Of a stretch of 7,699 nucleotides of DNA, positions 5,631 to 7,699 are shown piece by piece (position 1 is the first letter of the stretch; each line of letters starts with the position of its first letter). Origin of the DNA: Gammaproteobacteria bacterium. Lineage in GTDB: Bacteria; Pseudomonadota; Gammaproteobacteria; S012-40. The position numbers and the translations under genes are program-made. Where the stretch lies: assembly GCA_029864945.1 (NCBI GenBank), contig JAOTSL010000147.1, positions 1 through 7,699 on the forward strand, in the 5' to 3' direction. A model generated the notes under the pieces. It saw only the letters and a program-made list of their open reading frames with translations. It was not told the DNA's origin and made no database searches.

Positions 5631-6251
5631 ATGAAAAACATATTCAGTAAATCTAAGGCGTTAAACTTCATCATCATATTTACATGCCTAATCGCCTTGC
5701 TAGTTTGCAACAATAGTTTTGCAGGCAAAAAGAGAGCACACGGTAACCTGAGCCAAGGCGTATTTCTCGTCGCAACAGACAAGCTCAACGAGTTTTCATT
5801 AAAAAATTCGGTGATTTACATCACACAACATGACGGCAGCGGTACATCTGGCTTTATTGTTAATCGGCCAACAAATTTAACTATTAACGAAGCATTTCCT
5901 GATACACATGCCAGTAACTCGACCAATAACACCTTATATTTTGGTGGACCGTTACATTCTCAATATTTATTCATACTGACTCAAACGAAAACACCAGAGG
6001 GATTATACCCGATTAATCGAGAAGTTCACTTTGGCACCGGAGAAGAAATGAAAGCCCGCTTGCACTCCGAAACAAAAGATATCATTCGTACCTATGCCGG
6101 CTTTATGAGCTGGGGTCCAGGTCAGTTAGAAGAAGAGCTAACAGCCGGAGACTGGGTGCTTGCACCAGGAAATATTAAACAATTGTTTTCAGATGATACC
6201 AGTGAAATATGGAAAAACCTGTATCATCTTTGGGCGGGTAGCTGGACTTAA
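5631..6251 (+). CDS. Exported YqgE/AlgH-family (UPF0301/DUF179) protein
   Basis: The protein (206 residues from the ATG at 5631) contains the family's conserved elements: a GVFLVAT start (43-49), SVIYITQHDGSGTSGFIVNRP (60-80), FGGPL (104-108) and YAGFMSWGPGQLEEEL (155-170) followed by GDWVLAP. The biochemical function of the family is not settled. AlgH was named for an effect on alginate regulation in Pseudomonas. Ordinary members of about 190 residues start directly at the domain and are cytoplasmic. This one has an N-terminal extension reading as a signal peptide: lysines at 2, 7 and 9, a hydrophobic run at about 11-26 and a likely cleavage after Ala31 (SFA). The upstream ATG at 5598 would put 11 residues including prolines ahead of the signal, without a ribosome-binding site. 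The site for 5631 is weak (GAG, 9 bases upstream). The gene diverges from rsmJ. Confidence 0.88.
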   Translation: MKNIFSKSKALNFIIIFTCLIALLVCNNSFAGKKRAHGNLSQGVFLVATDKLNEFSLKNSVIYITQHDGSGTSGFIVNRPTNLTINEAFPDTHASNSTNNTLYFGGPLHSQYLFILTQTKTPEGLYPINREVHFGTGEEMKARLHSETKDIIRTYAGFMSWGPGQLEEELTAGDWVLAPGNIKQLFSDDTSEIWKNLYHLWAGSWT

Positions 6252-6268
6252 TAATAGCACCAATAGTC

Positions 6269-6277
6269 TGATATACT
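6269..6277 (+). promoter_or_regulatory. Extended -10 promoter element for the NUDIX gene
   Basis: TG (6269-6270), one base, then TATACT (6272-6277, 5/6 to consensus) forms an extended -10 just after the previous stop codon. The -35 position shows no good match, which extended -10 promoters tolerate. The transcript would start near 6284, about 30 bases before the ATG at 6314. Confidence 0.5.
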
Positions 6278-6313
6278 CTGCGCCCCCAATACAGTAAATA
6301 ATATATTAAACAC

Positions 6314-6865
6314 ATGCACAGAGAATTTATTTTAAATCTACTTGACGAATATTCTGCTTTTGATGAGTCTGAGCATCAGATGCATCAGGCTTTAACCGCA
6401 TTCGTTCGTGAACATAATAATTGTTTTGACCGATCACTTTCAAAAGGTCACATCACCGGGTCTGCGTGGCTGGTAGATAAAAGCCTAGGTCACGTCTTTT
6501 TTACTCACCATAAAAAATTAAACCGCTGGTTTCAACCCGGCGGTCATTCAGATGGCGATGCAAATACACTTGCGGTATCTATGCGAGAAGCCAGTGAAGA
6601 GTCCGGCATTGAAGATATTTATATCCAACCGATCACTAATTCTATTTTTGATATTGACGTACACACCATTCCAGCCAACAAAAATGAAACCGAACACCTT
6701 CACTTTGACATCCGATTTTTACTAGAGACTGATAAAAATCACCCGCTACGTATCAGTGAAGAGTCAAATGAAATAGCTTGGGTAGCAGTGAAAGATATTC
6801 CAAAACTCACGCAAGAAGAGTCGATAACTAGGATGATTAAAAAGATGGGAATATTACGTAGCTAA
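6314..6865 (+). CDS. NUDIX hydrolase family protein
   Basis: The 183-residue protein has a NUDIX fold signature: RWFQPGGHSDGD (71-82) leading into the NUDIX box G77-x5-A83-x7-REASEESGI (91-99). The metal-binding REUxEE core (Arg91, Glu92, Glu95, Glu96) and Gly98 are intact. The first Glu of the GX5E element is replaced by Ala83, a partial departure from consensus. The family cleaves nucleoside diphosphates linked to another group; the substrate here cannot be read from sequence. Beta-strand segments before (SAWLVDKSLGHVFFTHH) and after (LHFDIRFLLE) fit the fold, and a short helical segment precedes it. The ATG at 6314 has no Shine-Dalgarno sequence and sits in an AT-rich leader, but no other early start exists. 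The gene is preceded by a probable promoter and is convergent with pmbA across 69 bases in which I see no clear terminator. Confidence 0.9.
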   Translation: MHREFILNLLDEYSAFDESEHQMHQALTAFVREHNNCFDRSLSKGHITGSAWLVDKSLGHVFFTHHKKLNRWFQPGGHSDGDANTLAVSMREASEESGIEDIYIQPITNSIFDIDVHTIPANKNETEHLHFDIRFLLETDKNHPLRISEESNEIAWVAVKDIPKLTQEESITRMIKKMGILRS

Positions 6866-6934
6866 ATTTTTTCCCCTAATAAAATGGCTACAGCATTAAG
6901 AGAAGAACCAAGTATAAATAAGATAAAAATGGAA

Positions 6935-7699
6935 TTAATTGCCCGCTATCATCATCTCATCGATTAGGATAGAACCGGTTCTGGTATTTCTTCGCAGATC
7001 AACATCATTACCAACTGACACGATTTTCTGAAACATATTTTTCAAATTGCCCGCGATAGTAATTTCTTCTACGGGATACTGAATTTTTCCATTCTCCACC
7101 CAAAAGCCTGAGGCGCCTCGTGAATAATCACCAGTAACCGTATTTACTCCCTGCCCCATTAGCTCGGTTACAAACAATCCTTTATCCATTTCTTTTAACA
7201 TTGCGTTGAAATTATTTTTACCTGCCTCGACACATAAATTATGAACACCGCCTGAGTTGCCCGTGGTTTTCATATTCAATTTTCGCGCAGAGTAGGAATC
7301 AAGAACATAGGAAAGTAATGTACCTTCAGCAACAATACTGCGTGATGAAGTTTGAACGCCTTCCGAGTCAAAAGGAACGCTTCCAAATGCACCTACGATA
7401 TGTGGTTGTTCGTATATATGCATCCAGCTAGGAAATATTTTTGTCTCGAGAGCATCCAATAAAAAGGATGATTTACGATAGATACTAGCGCCAGATAGCC
7501 CGGCGATTAAATGGCCAATTAAACCTGAAGCCATGTCAGGGGAAAATAATACGGGATACTTTCCTGTTTTTAGTTGTTGCGCATTCAACCGAGAAAGTGC
7601 ACGCTTTGCCGCCATCCTACCTACATGTTTTGGCGCTTCTAGATAAGTTGGTTCTCGCGAAATCGTGTACCAATGATCTCTTTGCATCGCTCCATTTCC
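6935..7699 (-). CDS. pmbA: PmbA/TldE, C-terminal part (gene runs off the right edge)
   Basis: PmbA (TldE) forms a complex with the metalloprotease TldD that degrades or trims peptides, such as microcin B17 precursor and CcdA in E. coli. The TldE subunit itself lacks the zinc site. About 254 C-terminal residues are present of a protein normally near 450. The frame stays open to the window edge (GNGA precedes MQRDHWYT), so the internal ATG at 7687 is not the true start. Conserved features are the MQRDHWY segment, VGRMAAKRALSRLNAQQLKTG, SGLIGHLIAGLSGASIYRKSSFLLD, SSSRSIVAEGTLLSYVLDSYSARKL, TTGNSGG, GQGVNTVTGDYSRGASGFWVENG and the ending GSILIDEMMIAGN before TAA. The coding sequence shown is intact. 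It is convergent with the NUDIX gene. Confidence 0.95.
   Translation of the reverse strand, partial: GNGAMQRDHWYTISREPTYLEAPKHVGRMAAKRALSRLNAQQLKTGKYPVLFSPDMASGLIGHLIAGLSGASIYRKSSFLLDALETKIFPSWMHIYEQPHIVGAFGSVPFDSEGVQTSSRSIVAEGTLLSYVLDSYSARKLNMKTTGNSGGVHNLCVEAGKNNFNAMLKEMDKGLFVTELMGQGVNTVTGDYSRGASGFWVENGKIQYPVEEITIAGNLKNMFQKIVSVGNDVDLRRNTRTGSILIDEMMIAGN

Noticed and set aside
6866..6934. Possible bidirectional terminator between the NUDIX gene and pmbA.
   Set aside because: The stretch has T- and A-rich runs but I find no GC-rich stem next to them.

Overview
The window looks like chromosome from a moderately AT-rich, probably motile gammaproteobacterium. The evidence is the set of recognisable gammaproteobacterial proteins (Tex, RsmJ, a YqgE/AlgH-family protein, PmbA/TldE) and a small YjfB-type motility protein behind what reads as a flagellar sigma-28 promoter. 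I cannot name a genus from sequence alone. I see no insertion sequence, phage gene, CRISPR array, tRNA or rRNA.

Layout, left to right. Bases 1-416 hold no convincing gene. They contain several inverted repeats (one very long, 146-190), a TATAAT box followed by a short structured stretch ending in an intrinsic terminator (306-330), and the leader of tex. The tex gene (417-2717, +) encodes the full-length S1-domain RNA-binding protein. A small exported protein of unknown function (2881-3174, +) follows, with its own promoter and a strong terminator. Next is a 64-residue YjfB-family putative motility protein (3364-3558, +), flanked by a sigma-28-like promoter and a terminator. A short, divergent MoeA-like molybdopterin-binding-domain protein (3718-4725, +) runs convergently into rsmJ (4750-5517, -). 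The two stop codons are separated by a run of a 7-bp tandem repeat. A clear plus-strand terminator lies about 90 bp inside the rsmJ coding sequence. Diverging from rsmJ is an exported YqgE/AlgH-family protein (5631-6251, +), then a NUDIX hydrolase (6314-6865, +) with a probable promoter of its own. The 3' part of pmbA (6935-7699, -) enters convergently from the right edge.

The genes do not form one pathway. Most look like separate transcription units with their own promoters or terminators: housekeeping RNA functions (tex, rsmJ), protease/peptide maturation (pmbA), nucleotide-type hydrolysis (NUDIX), and small envelope or motility proteins. I found no convincing new multi-gene system. The points most worth checking are the sigma-28/YjfB pairing, the MoeA-like protein lacking the catalytic Asp and the C-terminal domain, the signal peptide on the YqgE-family protein, the terminator embedded in rsmJ, and the structured non-coding region upstream of tex.
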